A DNA stretch of 64,000 nt from Minwuia sp. (GTDB lineage: Bacteria; Pseudomonadota; Alphaproteobacteria; Minwuiales; Minwuiaceae): NCBI GenBank assembly GCA_029210175.1, contig JARGPL010000019.1, forward strand, positions 124,001-188,000. Direction: 5' to 3'. The translations under genes and the position numbers were made by a program. Numbering within the stretch: the stretch's first letter is position 1; every line of letters starts with the position of its first letter. Shown piece by piece: positions 34,069 through 44,153 of this stretch. The notes beneath the pieces are model-generated. The model had not been told where the DNA came from. It did not search any database and saw only the letters and a program-made list of their open reading frames with translations.

Positions 34069-35760
34069 GTGTCAGGTCCGACCGAACGCAAGGGTGTCTG
34101 GAAATCCGGCAAGGGCAAGGGTCGCCGCACGCCAAAGGGCAGGCAACTGGATGATGGTGCGCTTGCCGATGTACATGCCCTGCTGGGCGACAGGCCAAGA
34201 CGCCGCGACCTGCTGATCGAATTCCTGCACCTGATCCAGGACAGCCATGGATGCCTGTCTGCAGCCCATCTGCGCGCACTGGCGGACGAATTGCGCCTGT
34301 CCATGGCAGAAGTGTTCGAGGTCGCCAGCTTCTACGCCCATTTCGACATCGTGAAGGAAGACGAGACAGCGCCGCCGCCGCTCACCATCCGGGTATGCGA
34401 CTCCCTGTCGTGCGAAATGGCGGGTGCACAGCAGCTGATGCAGAACCTGCGGAACGGCCTGGCACCGGATCTGGTACGTGTGCTGCGCGCGCCCTGCATG
34501 GGCCGCTGTGATACGGCCCCGACGCTTGAAATCGGCCACAACCACATTGATCAAGCGGACCTGGCCAGGGTCGAGGCAGCCATCGCTGCTGGTGACGTTC
34601 ACGCGCGCGTGCCGGAATACGAGACCTACCGCGCCTATCGTGACCTGGGCGGCTACGGCACGCTGAACACTCTCCGCGATGGAGCCATGACGCCCGACGC
34701 GGTGCAGGACGTGATCGGGCAATCCGGCCTGCGTGGCCTGGGTGGTGCCGGTTTCCCGTCCGGCAAGAAATGGTCATTCGTTCGGGGCAACGCCGGGCCG
34801 CGTTACCTCGCGGTCAACGGCGATGAGGGCGAACCCGGGACCTTCAAGGACCGCCATTATCTTGAAAGACAGCCACACCTGTTCCTGGAAGGCACCCTGA
34901 TCGCGGCATGGGCAGTCGATGCCGCGCAGGTCTTCATCTACATGCGCGACGAATACCCCGCGGTGCTTGAAATCCTGCGGCGCGAGATCGCCGCGCTGGA
35001 GGACGCCGGTATCATCGACGTCGGCCATATCGATCTCCGTCGTGGTGCCGGTGCCTATATCTGTGGCGAGGAGAGTGCCATGATCGAAAGCATCGAAGGC
35101 AAGCGCGGCTTGCCCCGTCACCGCCCGCCCTATGTGGCGGAGGTCGGCGTCTTCGGTCGTCCGACCCTGGTCCACAATGTGGAGACCCTGCACTGGATCG
35201 CCCGGATCATGCGCGAAGGTCCTGAAATCCTGAACGGCGTGGAACACAACGGACGGAAAGGCCTGCGATCCTACTCGGTATCCGGGCGGGTCCGGGAACC
35301 GGGCGTGAAGCTGTTGCCCGCCGGGTCCACGATCCTGGACATCATCGACGCCTGTGGCGGCATGCTGGATGGCCATCGCTTCAAGGCCTATCAGCCCGGT
35401 GGTCCGTCTTCCGGCCTGCTTCCGGCGCACCTGAACGATGTGCCGCTGGATTTCGATACCCTGCAACCGCACGGGTCATTCATCGGGTCGGCAGCGGTTG
35501 TCGTGCTGTCGGATCATGACAGCGCCCGCGCGGCAGCACTGAACATGCTGCGGTTCTTCGAGGATGAGAGTTGCGGCCAGTGCACCCCCTGCCGGGTTGG
35601 CTGCGAGAAGGCCGTGAAGCTGATGCAGGCCGACCAGTGGGACAAGGGCCTGCTGGAAGAACTCATCCAGACGATGGCTGACGCATCCATCTGTGGCCTG
35701 GGTCAGGCGGCCCCGAACCCGATCCGCCTGACCATGAAACATTTCCCGGAGGAGATCTGA
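34069..35760 (+). CDS. fdwB: NAD-dependent formate dehydrogenase beta subunit, NuoE-NuoF fusion
   Basis: A 563-residue diaphorase subunit. The N-terminal 160 residues are NuoE-like with a [2Fe-2S] site (CDSLSC and APCMGRC). The rest is NuoF-like: GLGGAGFPSGKKW for NADH, ICGEESAMIESIEGKRG for FMN, and ESCGQCTPCRVGC with a later Cys in SICGLG for a [4Fe-4S] cluster. The fusion matches the tungsten/molybdenum Fdh1 type of Methylobacterium. It passes electrons from the alpha subunit to NAD. The start is GTG at 34069 with GGAG ten bases before. The alpha subunit begins 3 bp after its stop. Confidence 0.92.
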   Translation: MSGPTERKGVWKSGKGKGRRTPKGRQLDDGALADVHALLGDRPRRRDLLIEFLHLIQDSHGCLSAAHLRALADELRLSMAEVFEVASFYAHFDIVKEDETAPPPLTIRVCDSLSCEMAGAQQLMQNLRNGLAPDLVRVLRAPCMGRCDTAPTLEIGHNHIDQADLARVEAAIAAGDVHARVPEYETYRAYRDLGGYGTLNTLRDGAMTPDAVQDVIGQSGLRGLGGAGFPSGKKWSFVRGNAGPRYLAVNGDEGEPGTFKDRHYLERQPHLFLEGTLIAAWAVDAAQVFIYMRDEYPAVLEILRREIAALEDAGIIDVGHIDLRRGAGAYICGEESAMIESIEGKRGLPRHRPPYVAEVGVFGRPTLVHNVETLHWIARIMREGPEILNGVEHNGRKGLRSYSVSGRVREPGVKLLPAGSTILDIIDACGGMLDGHRFKAYQPGGPSSGLLPAHLNDVPLDFDTLQPHGSFIGSAAVVVLSDHDSARAAALNMLRFFEDESCGQCTPCRVGCEKAVKLMQADQWDKGLLEELIQTMADASICGLGQAAPNPIRLTMKHFPEEI

Positions 35761-35763
35761 ACC

Positions 35764-38547
35764 ATGACCGATCAGATCACGTTCTCGCTGGATGGCCAGG
35801 CTGTCTCGGCTGCACCAGATGAATCCATCTGGGACGTCGCGAAGCGGACCGGCACGCTGATCCCGCATCTGTGCCATGCGGATCAGCCCGGATACCACGC
35901 GGATGGCAATTGTCGCGCCTGCATGGTCGAGATCGATGGGGAACGCACCCTCGCCGCGTCCTGCATCCGCACCCCGACCGACGGAATGGTCGTCCAGACA
36001 GCCACCGACCGTGCCGAGAAAGCCCGGAAATCAGTGATCGAGATGCTGCTGGCTGATCAGCCGGAACGGGAACAGGCCCACGACCGGTCATCGCATTTCT
36101 GGCAGATGGCCGACATGCAGGGCGTCTCGGAAAGCCGCTACCCCGCGCTGGAAGCGGACCGTGTGCCCCTGCTGGATGGGTCGCACGTGGCAATGCGGGT
36201 CAATCTGGATGCCTGCATTCACTGCAACCTCTGTGTCCGGGCCTGCCGTGACGTGCAGGTGAATGACGTGATCGGCATGGCATTTCGCGGCCACGACGCC
36301 GCGATCACCTTCGACTTCGATGACCCGATGGGCGACAGCACCTGCGTTGCCTGCGGGGAATGCGTCCAGGCCTGCCCCACCGGCGCGCTGATGCCTGCGA
36401 TGGCTGTTGATGCGGCCGAGACCGGGGATTCAGCCGCCTTCGACCGGGAAGTCAAATCCGTCTGCCCCTATTGCGGTGTCGGCTGTCAGTTGAGCTTCAA
36501 GATCCGCGACGACCGCATCGCCTGGGTGGATGGCGTCGATGGCCCGGCGAATGAACAGCGCCTGTGTGTGAAGGGACGTTTCGGGTTCGACTACGTGGAT
36601 CATCCCCATCGCCTGACAAGGCCCCTGATCCGCCGCGAAGATGCCCCGGCCAAGGGACTGAACGTGGATCCGTCCGATCTTTCCACCCACTTCCGCGAAG
36701 CCACATGGGAAGAGGCTCTGGATCGGGCGGCTGGCGGCATGGCGCGGCTGCGTGACAGCGCATCGGGCCGGGCGATCGCCGGTTTCGGCTCCGCCAAATG
36801 CTCCAATGAAGAGGCGTATCTGTTCCAGAAGCTGATCCGTCAGGGGTTCGGTCACAACAATGTCGATCACTGCACACGCCTTTGCCACGCATCATCGGTT
36901 GCCGCGCTGATGGAGAATGTCGGCTCAGGCGCCGTCACTGCGACCTTCAACGAGATCGAGAACGCCGACTGCGCGATTGTCATCGGCGCCAACCCGGTGG
37001 AGAACCACCCGGTCGCGGCAACCTACTTCAAGCAGTTCGCCAGGCGCGGCGGCAAGCTGATCGTCATGGACCCCCGCGGCGTCGGTCTGGGTCGCCACGC
37101 CACGCACATGCTCCGGTTCCGCGCCGGGTCAGACGTGTCGATGCTGAACGCGATCATGCATGTGATCATCGAAGAGGAACTCTACGACCGCCAGTTCATC
37201 GAAGGCTTCACCGAGAACTGGGATGCCATGAAGGCGCATCTGGCCGACTTCCCGCCCGAGAAGATGGCCGACGTCTGTGGCATCGAGGCGGAAACCCTGC
37301 GCGCCGTTGCGCGGGAGTTCGCCAACGCCAGGGCGGGCATGATCTTCTGGGGCATGGGTATTTCCCAGCACATCCATGGCACCGACAACTCGCGTTGCCT
37401 GATCTCGCTGGCGCTGATGTGCGGTCATGTCGGTCGGCCCGGATCCGGTCTGCATCCGCTGCGTGGTCAGAACAACGTGCAGGGCGCGTCCGATGCCGGG
37501 CTGATCCCGATGTTCCTGCCGGACTACCAGACCGTGACCGACGACGGCGTGCGGTCAATGTTCAACGACATCTGGCAGAGTGACCGGGACTTCTCCGCCG
37601 AAAAGGGCCTGACGGTCGTGGAGATCATGGACGCGGTCCATGCCGGCGACATTCGCGGCATGTACATCATGGGTGAGAACCCCGCCATGTCGGACCCGGA
37701 CGTGGAACATGCCCGCGACGCGCTGGCAAAGCTGGAACATCTGGTGGTGCAGGACATCTTCCTGACCGAGACCGCCAACTATGCCGACGTGATCCTGCCC
37801 GCGACAGCATGGGCGGAGAAGACCGGTACCGTGACCAACACCAACCGCCAGGTACAACTTGGCCGCCCCGCGGTGGCAGCACCGGGGGAGGCAAGGCCCG
37901 ACTGGTGGATCACCATCGAGATCGCGCGCCGCGTTGGCCTGAACTGGACCTACACGCACCCGCGTGAGGTCTTCAACGAGATGAAGCGATCGATGAAATC
38001 GTTCGACAACATCACCTGGGAACGGCTGGAGGCCGAGGCTGCGGTCACCTATCCCAGCCTGAGTCCGGAAGACCCCGGTCAGGCCATCATGTTCGGTGAC
38101 GGTTTCCCGCGCGCGGGCGGGCGGGCACGGTTCACGCCCGCCAGCGTCGTGGCGCCCGACGAGGTGCCGGACCTGGAATATCCGTTCGTGCTGATTACCG
38201 GTCGGCAGCTGGAACACTGGCACACGGGGTCGATGACCCGGCGCACCGGCGTGCTCGACATGCTGGAGCCGGAAGCCACCTGTTCGCTGCATCCGAAGAC
38301 CATTCGCGACCTGGGCATCCAGCCAGGCGACCTTGTGCGCCTGACCACCCGGCGCGGCAGCCTGACCGTCATGGCACGGGCGGACAGGGCGGTATCGGAA
38401 GGCAATGTCTTCATGCCCTTCGCCTTCGTGGAGGCTGCGGCCAACACCCTGACAAATCCGGCACTAGACCCCTACGGAAAGATCCCCGAGTTCAAGTTCT
38501 CTGCCGTGCGTGTCGAAGCCGCGACGGAAACCGTCGCAGCGGAATAG
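35764..38547 (+). CDS. fdwA: NAD-dependent formate dehydrogenase alpha (catalytic) subunit
   Basis: A 927-residue cytoplasmic catalytic subunit that oxidises formate to CO2 at a bis-pterin Mo or W centre. In order: N-terminal [2Fe-2S] ferredoxin domain (LCHADQPGYHADGNCRAC), a 2x[4Fe-4S] segment (CIHCNLCVRACRD and CVACGECVQACP), the catalytic-domain cluster CPYCGVGCQLSFK, and VDHCTRLCHASSV with the metal-ligating Cys (not selenocysteine) and adjacent His. The C-terminal molydopterin-binding domain holds GRQLEHWHTGSMTRRT. ATG follows GGAGGAGATCTGAACC. No fdhD or delta subunit is in the window. Confidence 0.95.
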   Translation: MTDQITFSLDGQAVSAAPDESIWDVAKRTGTLIPHLCHADQPGYHADGNCRACMVEIDGERTLAASCIRTPTDGMVVQTATDRAEKARKSVIEMLLADQPEREQAHDRSSHFWQMADMQGVSESRYPALEADRVPLLDGSHVAMRVNLDACIHCNLCVRACRDVQVNDVIGMAFRGHDAAITFDFDDPMGDSTCVACGECVQACPTGALMPAMAVDAAETGDSAAFDREVKSVCPYCGVGCQLSFKIRDDRIAWVDGVDGPANEQRLCVKGRFGFDYVDHPHRLTRPLIRREDAPAKGLNVDPSDLSTHFREATWEEALDRAAGGMARLRDSASGRAIAGFGSAKCSNEEAYLFQKLIRQGFGHNNVDHCTRLCHASSVAALMENVGSGAVTATFNEIENADCAIVIGANPVENHPVAATYFKQFARRGGKLIVMDPRGVGLGRHATHMLRFRAGSDVSMLNAIMHVIIEEELYDRQFIEGFTENWDAMKAHLADFPPEKMADVCGIEAETLRAVAREFANARAGMIFWGMGISQHIHGTDNSRCLISLALMCGHVGRPGSGLHPLRGQNNVQGASDAGLIPMFLPDYQTVTDDGVRSMFNDIWQSDRDFSAEKGLTVVEIMDAVHAGDIRGMYIMGENPAMSDPDVEHARDALAKLEHLVVQDIFLTETANYADVILPATAWAEKTGTVTNTNRQVQLGRPAVAAPGEARPDWWITIEIARRVGLNWTYTHPREVFNEMKRSMKSFDNITWERLEAEAAVTYPSLSPEDPGQAIMFGDGFPRAGGRARFTPASVVAPDEVPDLEYPFVLITGRQLEHWHTGSMTRRTGVLDMLEPEATCSLHPKTIRDLGIQPGDLVRLTTRRGSLTVMARADRAVSEGNVFMPFAFVEAAANTLTNPALDPYGKIPEFKFSAVRVEAATETVAAE

Positions 38548-38641
38548 GCCTCGGAGCGATTTGGCGTCTAGACCGGTAGCAAGACAACGGACGGCAAGAC
38601 CCCCTCCGTGAAACCAACCAGACCCAGGGAGTCCGCGAGCC

Positions 38642-40318
38642 ATGGCACACATGAGCGACATTGAAATTGCCCGCGCTGCGACCAAGCAGCCGATCCAGGC
38701 CATCGGCGCGAAGCTGGATATCCCGACCGAGGCGCTGCTGCCCTATGGCCATGACAAGGCCAAGATCTCGCAGGACTTCATCAACGCACAGGCCGACAAG
38801 CCGAACGGGCGGCTGATCCTGGTGACCGCCGTGAACCCGACCCCGGCAGGTGAAGGCAAGACCACTACCACCGTTGGCCTGGGTGACGGCCTGAACGCCA
38901 TCGGCAAGCGCGCCGCGATCTGCATCCGCGAGGCATCCCTCGGCCCCTGCTTCGGCATGAAGGGTGGTGCAGCAGGCGGTGGCTACGCCCAGGTGATCCC
39001 GATGGAGGACATCAACCTCCATTTCACCGGCGACTTTCACGCCATCACGTCAGCCCACAACCTGCTGTCGGCCATGATCGACAACCATATTCACTGGGGC
39101 AACGACCTGGGCATCGATGCCCGCCGCGTCGCCTGGCGTCGCGTGCTGGACATGAACGACCGCGCCCTGCGCGATGTGGTCCTGAGCCTTGGCGGCATAG
39201 GCAACGGATTCCCCAGGCAAAGCGGTTTCGACATCACCGTGGCATCCGAAGTCATGGCCATCCTGTGCCTCGCCACCAATCTGGAAGACCTGCAGCAGCG
39301 CCTGGGCGACATCATCATCGCCTACCGCCGCGACCGCACGCCGATCTATTGCCGCGACCTGAAGGCCGACGGCGCAATGACCGTGCTGCTGAAGGATGCG
39401 ACGCAGCCCAATCTGGTGCAGACGCTGGAGAACAATCCCGCCTTCGTGCATGGCGGCCCGTTCGCCAATATCGCGCATGGCTGCAACTCCGTCGCCGCGA
39501 CCCAGACCGCGCTGAAGCTTGCGGACTATGTGGTGACAGAGGCCGGTTTCGGTGCCGATCTTGGTGCCGAGAAATTCATGAACATCAAGTGCCGCAAGGC
39601 TGGTCTGGCTCCGGACGCCGTGGTCATCGTCGCCACCGTGCGCGCCATGAAGATGAATGGCGGCGTCGCCAAGGATGACCTGGGGACCGAAGACGTCAAT
39701 GCGGTGAAGAAAGGCTGTGCCAACCTGGGCCGCCATATCGAGAACGTGAAGTCATTCGGTGTTCCTGCAGTGGTCGCCATCAATCATTTCGTTGCCGACA
39801 CGGATGCAGAGATCGAAGCCGTGAAGACCTATGTGGAATCCATGGGGTCGGAGGCCATTGTCTGCCGTCACTGGGCCAAGGGTTCCGCCGGTATCCTGGA
39901 TCTGGCGCATCGCGTGGTGGAGATTGCCGACAGCGGCATGTCCCAGTTCAGCCCGCTCTATCCTGACGAGATGCCGCTGTTCGAAAAGATCGAGACCATC
40001 GCCAAACGCATCTATCGCGCGGACGAGGTCCTGGCCGAGAAGTCCATCCGCAGCCAGTTGCGCAAATGGGAAGCCGATGGCTACGGCCATCTGCCGGTCT
40101 GCATGGCCAAGACCCAGTACAGCTTCTCGACCGACCCTAACCTGCGCGGCGCGCCGACCGGCCACTCCCTGCCCGTCCGCGAAGTCCGCCTGTCTGCCGG
40201 TGCCGGTTTCATCGTCGTCATCTGCGGTGAGGTCATGACCATGCCGGGCCTGCCAAAGGTCCCGGCGGCCGAACAGATCATGCTGAACGACGCGGGTGAT
40301 ATCGAAGGCCTGTTCTGA
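38642..40318 (+). CDS. fhs: Formate-tetrahydrofolate ligase
   Basis: A 558-residue formyl-THF synthetase, which joins formate to tetrahydrofolate using ATP. The ATP loop [20 protein letters not shown] lies at about 62-81. [31 protein letters not shown], in the folate site, is close to invariant in the family. Length and ending are normal. Its position 94 bp after formate dehydrogenase puts formate at a branch: oxidation to CO2 for NADH or entry into one-carbon metabolism. ATG at 38642 has GGGAGTCC upstream; a second ATG three codons later is possible. Confidence 0.97.
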   Translation: MAHMSDIEIARAATKQPIQAIGAKLDIPTEALLPYGHDKAKISQDFINAQADKPNGRLILVTAVNPTPAGEGKTTTTVGLGDGLNAIGKRAAICIREASLGPCFGMKGGAAGGGYAQVIPMEDINLHFTGDFHAITSAHNLLSAMIDNHIHWGNDLGIDARRVAWRRVLDMNDRALRDVVLSLGGIGNGFPRQSGFDITVASEVMAILCLATNLEDLQQRLGDIIIAYRRDRTPIYCRDLKADGAMTVLLKDATQPNLVQTLENNPAFVHGGPFANIAHGCNSVAATQTALKLADYVVTEAGFGADLGAEKFMNIKCRKAGLAPDAVVIVATVRAMKMNGGVAKDDLGTEDVNAVKKGCANLGRHIENVKSFGVPAVVAINHFVADTDAEIEAVKTYVESMGSEAIVCRHWAKGSAGILDLAHRVVEIADSGMSQFSPLYPDEMPLFEKIETIAKRIYRADEVLAEKSIRSQLRKWEADGYGHLPVCMAKTQYSFSTDPNLRGAPTGHSLPVREVRLSAGAGFIVVICGEVMTMPGLPKVPAAEQIMLNDAGDIEGLF

Positions 40319-40350
40319 CGCGACGGGTTGGCCTTCGGGGATCGGCAGAG

Positions 40351-40411
40351 GCGCACCAACCCGTCATCCCGGACAAGCGCAGCGCCGATCCGGGATGACG
40401 GGTTGGTGCGC
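40351..40411. terminator. Perfect 23-bp hairpin downstream of fhs
   Basis: Arms at 40351-40373 and 40389-40411 are exact complements (GCGCACCAACCCGTCATCCC at the start), with a 15-nt loop. It begins 33 bp past the fhs stop. It includes the first part of the repeat element and could act as a bidirectional terminator. Confidence 0.7.
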
Positions 40412-40460
40412 CAGTACGATCTCCAGAAGTGTGGACCCCGTGTCTTCGCACGGGGTGACA
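40363..40460. repeat. Dispersed repeat element, copy 1
   Basis: A unit of about 98 bp starts GTCATCCCGGACAAGCGCAG and ends with a hairpin ACCCCGTG-TCTTCG-CACGGGGT. Its parts match copy 2 nearly exactly apart from about 12 central bases after CGGGAT. Such elements are typical intergenic repeats of Rhodospirillales and Rhizobiales genomes. Confidence 0.85.
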
Positions 40461-40523
40461 GCTGATGCTTCGGATCGATCGCAGGAAAAGGCGTCAGCAG
40501 CCTGTCTTGCCATCACCTCAACT

Positions 40524-40622
40524 GTCATCCCGGACAAGCGCAGCGCCGATCCGGGATCCACGCTGTTGCGCGCCAGTACGATCTCCAGAAGTGTGGACCC
40601 CGTGTCTTCGCACGGGGTGACA
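40524..40622. repeat. Dispersed repeat element, copy 2
   Basis: A direct second copy of the preceding element, about 160 bp downstream. It has the same GTCATCCCGGACAAG head, CCGGGAT return arm and terminal CCCCGTG/CACGGGG hairpin. The central bases differ and lack the GACGGGTTGGTGC arm that makes copy 1's long stem. Confidence 0.85.
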
Positions 40623-40656
40623 ATTGGGTCCGACGAACACCTCCTGATCGTGCCGG

Positions 40657-41055
40657 TCACCCCGGCCAGATCAGTTCCAGGCGGATTCCGCCGGGCTCCT
40701 GAAACATCATGTGCTTGCGTGGGCCGGCGCCGACCAGTTCAGGCAGGAATTCGATTTTGACGCCCGGCCAGTTCCGGACCTTTCCGGCCAGCGCGTTCAG
40801 GACCGCCTCCGTCTCGACCTCGATCGCCAGATGATGCAGCCCGATGTTGGCGCGGCGGTCGAAATCGATGACGTCATTGGCGTGATCCACCTGCCACAGC
40901 GTCAGGCGCAGCTTGCCATCGGTCACCGCGTTGCGTGGATAGCTGTCATCGCGTGCCAGTTCTTCCCAGCCGAGAACACGGGTGAAGAAGTCCGTCGTGG
41001 CATCGAGATCACGCACCGACAGGCCGAGATGATTCAGTCCGACGGTCTGGCTCAT
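40657..41055 (-). CDS. VOC family (glyoxalase/bleomycin-resistance fold) protein
   Basis: A 132-residue vicinal-oxygen-chelate protein with two beta-alpha-beta modules. GLNHLGLSVRDLDATTDFFTRVLGWEEL opens with the first metal-ligand His. NIGLHHLAIEVET carries the second metal-ligand region, and PGGIRLELIW ends with the conserved Glu. The family covers lyases, dioxygenases and binding proteins, so the reaction is open. ATG at 41055 follows GGAGGTTGCCCG; the longer frame overlaps polA antisense sequence and was rejected. polA ends 34 bp upstream on the same strand. Confidence 0.9.
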   Translation of the reverse strand: MSQTVGLNHLGLSVRDLDATTDFFTRVLGWEELARDDSYPRNAVTDGKLRLTLWQVDHANDVIDFDRRANIGLHHLAIEVETEAVLNALAGKVRNWPGVKIEFLPELVGAGPRKHMMFQEPGGIRLELIWPG

Positions 41056-41089
41056 CGGGCAACCTCCATGCTTGCGGAAACGGCAGGTA

Positions 41090-43882
41090 TCAGTGGGCGT
41101 CGGCCCAGCTTTGTCCCTGCCCGGCTTCCACCACCAGCGGCACGGACAGGTAAGCGGCGCGTTCCATGACCTGCTTGACGGTGGCGATGGTCTCTTCCAC
41201 CTCCGCATCCGGGGCTTCAAAGATCAGTTCATCGTGCACCTGCAACAGCATCCGCGCCTTCAGCCCCGCGCTGGCCAGACCATCGGGAATGCGGATCATG
41301 GCGCGCTTGATGACATCAGCGGCCGTGCCCTGGATGGGTGCATTGATCGCGGCCCGTTCCGAAAAGCTGCGCATGGCCGGGTTCTTGTCCTTGATGCCGC
41401 GCAGATGGACGCGCCGCCCGAACAGGGTCTCCACGGAGCCATCCTCCCGCGCCTGGGCCTTGGTCCGGTCCATGTAGTCCTTCACACCCGGATACCGCTC
41501 GAAATAGGCATCGATGAACTGCCTCGCCTCGCCCTGCGGAATCTGAAGCTGCCGCGCCAGGCCAAAGGCGGAAATGCCGTAGATGATGCCGAAGTTGATC
41601 GCCTTGGCGCGACGACGGGTGGCCCCGTCCATGTCAGCCAGTGGCACCCCGAACACCTGTGATGCGGTCAGGGCATGAATGTCCACGCCCTCGGCAAATG
41701 CCTGTTTCAGCGCGTCGATTCCGGCGATGTCAGCCAGGATGCGCAGTTCGATCTGGCTGTAGTCGGCAGAGATCAGCGTGTGGCCTTCCTCTGCGATGAA
41801 GGCGGTGCGGATCTTCCGTCCCTCCTCCGTCCGGATCGGGATGTTCTGCAGGTTCGGGTCGGATGATGACAGCCGTCCCGTGGCCGCGCCCGCCATGTGA
41901 TAGGCGGTATGAACCCGGCCCGTGCGAGGATTGATCTCCCGCGGCAGGGCATCGGTGTAGGTGGATTTCAGCTTGGTCAGTTGCCGCCAATCCAGCACCC
42001 GGCGTGCCAGGTCAACACCCTGAGCGGCCAGGTCTTCCAGCACTTCCGCACCGGTCTGATAGGCACCGGTCTTGGTCTTCTTGCCGCCGGACAGGCTCAT
42101 CTTGTCGAACAGTATCTCACCCAGCTGCTTCGGGCTGCCGACGTTGAACTCCTCCCCCGCCAGCACGTGGACTTCCCTTTCGATCTCGGCGGCGCGCTGT
42201 TCGAAATCCGCCGACATGGCCTCCAGAATACCGCGATCCACCTTGATCCCGGCCTGTTCCATGCTTGCAATCACCGGCACCAGCGGCCGCTCGATGGTCT
42301 CATACAGGCCAACCATGCGGTCATGTACCAGACGAGGCTTCAGCAGTTCCCACAGGCGCAGGGTGATGTCCGCATCCTCCGCCGCATAGTCCAGCGCCTT
42401 GTCGAGTGGCACCCGGTCGAAGGTGATCTGCGATTTCCCCGTGCCCGCAACCTCCTTGTAGGGGATCGGCGTGTGACCCAGATGCAGCTTCGCCAGTTCA
42501 TCCATGCCATGGCCGTGCTGCCCGGCGTCGAGCACGAACGACAACAGCATGGTGTCATCGATGGGGTGCAGCGGAACACCGGCCAGCGTCAGGATGGTCT
42601 GGTCGTACTTCACATTCTGGCCGACCTTGAGCACACCGGGATCGGCAAACAGGGGCCGCAGCAGGTCCAGCGCTTCCTGCAACGGAATCTGGGTTGGCGC
42701 ATCCTCCGCGTCACCACCCAGGTCCAGCTCGCCCTCCGGCACCTTGCCCTTGTGGCGCAACGGGATGTAGCAAGCCTTGCCCGGCGCGGTCGCCAGAGAG
42801 ATGCCGACAAGTTCGGCAGCCACCGCGTCCAGTGACGTGGTTTCGGTATCGACGGCGACGACACCGACTTTCGTGGCTTCCGCGATCCAGCGTTTCAGGC
42901 TGTCCACGTCCTGCACCAGTTCATAGGTGGCGTCTGACGGCGGTGGCGTCTCGGCGGCTTTCGCAGCCTCGACCGCACCCGGCGCACCAAAACGATTGCG
43001 GACCTTCGTGGTCAGGGACCGGAATTCATTGGCTTCCAGGAACCCGACCAGCTTGTCGAGGTCAGGTGGCCCGATGGTGAAATCCAGAAACGCCTCATTC
43101 ACTGGCGCGTCACGCTTCAGGGTCACCAGCTTCCGGCTGACCCGTGCCAGTTCCGCGAACTCGATCAGGTTCTGGCGACGCTTGGGCTGCTTGATCTCTT
43201 CAGCGCGGGCGAGCAGTGAATCAAGATCACCATATTCATCAATCAGTTGCGCGGCAGTCTTCACCCCAATTCCCGGAACGCCGGGTACATTGTCAGTGGA
43301 ATCCCCGGCCAGGGCCTGAATGTCGATGACCTTGTCCGGGTCGACAAAGAACTTCTCGCGCACCTCAGCCGGGCCGATGCGGCGGTTCTTCATCGGGTCC
43401 AGCATGGTGACGCCATCATCGACCAGCTGCATCAGGTCCTTGTCGGACGAGACGATGACAACTTCGTGGCCGTCTTCGCGGGCATGCTGGGCGAAGGTGG
43501 CGATCAGATCATCAGCCTCGAAACCGTCCATCTCCAGCGATGGCACACCAAAGGCTTCCGTCGCCTCACGGAACAGCGGGAACTGGGGAATCAGGTCTTC
43601 CGGGGCGGGCGGGCGGTTGGCCTTGTAGTCAGGGTAGATCTCGGACCGAAAGGTCTTTCGCGACGTGTCGAAGATCACCGCGAGGTGGCTTGCCTTGCCC
43701 GCCGAGGTCAGATCGTCGATCAGCTTGTAGAGCATGTTGCAGAAGCCGAGCACGGCATTGACGGGCGTGCCGTCGGCACGGCTCAACGGTGGCAGCGCGT
43801 GATAGGCCCGAAAGATGTAGCCGGAGCCATCGACCAGATAGACCAGATGCTGTTTCTTATCCGTCTCGGACTGACCGGTCAT
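41090..43882 (-). CDS. polA: DNA polymerase I
   Basis: A 930-residue full-length Pol I. Residues about 10-310 are the 5'-3' nuclease (LVYLVDGSGYIFRAYHA, DGFEADDLIAT, GDSTDNVPGVPGIG). Residues 320-520 are the 3'-5' exonuclease with an intact DTET (VVAVDTETTSLD), so proofreading is likely retained. The rest is the family A polymerase: motif A DYSQIELRILA, O-helix RRRAKAINFGIIYGIS and motif C QVHDELIFE. It fills gaps in repair and removes primers. The small zinc-ribbon gene ends 7 bp upstream, so the two are probably co-transcribed. Confidence 0.98.
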   Translation of the reverse strand: MTGQSETDKKQHLVYLVDGSGYIFRAYHALPPLSRADGTPVNAVLGFCNMLYKLIDDLTSAGKASHLAVIFDTSRKTFRSEIYPDYKANRPPAPEDLIPQFPLFREATEAFGVPSLEMDGFEADDLIATFAQHAREDGHEVVIVSSDKDLMQLVDDGVTMLDPMKNRRIGPAEVREKFFVDPDKVIDIQALAGDSTDNVPGVPGIGVKTAAQLIDEYGDLDSLLARAEEIKQPKRRQNLIEFAELARVSRKLVTLKRDAPVNEAFLDFTIGPPDLDKLVGFLEANEFRSLTTKVRNRFGAPGAVEAAKAAETPPPSDATYELVQDVDSLKRWIAEATKVGVVAVDTETTSLDAVAAELVGISLATAPGKACYIPLRHKGKVPEGELDLGGDAEDAPTQIPLQEALDLLRPLFADPGVLKVGQNVKYDQTILTLAGVPLHPIDDTMLLSFVLDAGQHGHGMDELAKLHLGHTPIPYKEVAGTGKSQITFDRVPLDKALDYAAEDADITLRLWELLKPRLVHDRMVGLYETIERPLVPVIASMEQAGIKVDRGILEAMSADFEQRAAEIEREVHVLAGEEFNVGSPKQLGEILFDKMSLSGGKKTKTGAYQTGAEVLEDLAAQGVDLARRVLDWRQLTKLKSTYTDALPREINPRTGRVHTAYHMAGAATGRLSSSDPNLQNIPIRTEEGRKIRTAFIAEEGHTLISADYSQIELRILADIAGIDALKQAFAEGVDIHALTASQVFGVPLADMDGATRRRAKAINFGIIYGISAFGLARQLQIPQGEARQFIDAYFERYPGVKDYMDRTKAQAREDGSVETLFGRRVHLRGIKDKNPAMRSFSERAAINAPIQGTAADVIKRAMIRIPDGLASAGLKARMLLQVHDELIFEAPDAEVEETIATVKQVMERAAYLSVPLVVEAGQGQSWADAH

Positions 43883-43889
43883 GCGCGGA

Positions 43890-44069
43890 TCAATGCCCGG
43901 CGGCGGCGCCCGCGCCTTCCTTCAGCACGAACCGGCGACCGCAATAGGGGCAGTCAATGTGGTCCTTCGTTCCCATTTCCAGGAACACGCGCGGGTGCCC
44001 GGATGGGCCCTCTTCCCCGTCACAGGCCACGCGCTTTTCTTGCGTTTCAACGATTTCCGCTGGTTCCAT
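43890..44069 (-). CDS. Small zinc-finger domain protein (NDUFS6-like)
   Basis: A 59-residue protein with a probable zinc site formed by Cys16 (VACDG), His25 (SGHPRVFL) and Cys40-x-x-Cys43 (IDCPYCGRRFVL). This Cys-His-Cys-Cys arrangement is that of the zf-CHCC family, which includes mitochondrial complex I subunit NDUFS6 and its alphaproteobacterial relatives. ATG at 44069 was chosen because the domain begins there; upstream frame lacks similarity. The gene sits just before polA. A role in complex I assembly is possible by homology only. Confidence 0.82.
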   Translation of the reverse strand: MEPAEIVETQEKRVACDGEEGPSGHPRVFLEMGTKDHIDCPYCGRRFVLKEGAGAAAGH

Positions 44070-44153
44070 CGGTTCTGTCTCGCCCTCAGTCTGGCGGAAT
44101 GGTTTCCGCACTGGTCTCGGTTGGCCGCGATGATAGCGCCAGACGCGCACCGT

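Larger units (their letters stand above)
40319..40656. other. Gene-free stretch filled with dispersed palindromic repeats
   Basis: These 338 bases between the convergent fhs and VOC genes consist mainly of two copies of one repeat element (listed separately). Open frames across it are translations of the repeat and not genes. Confidence 0.8.

Noticed and set aside
40364-40660. 98-codon minus-strand frame
   Set aside because: It spans two copies of an intergenic repeat; its translation is internally repeated (DTGSTLLEIVLA twice) and reflects the repeat only.
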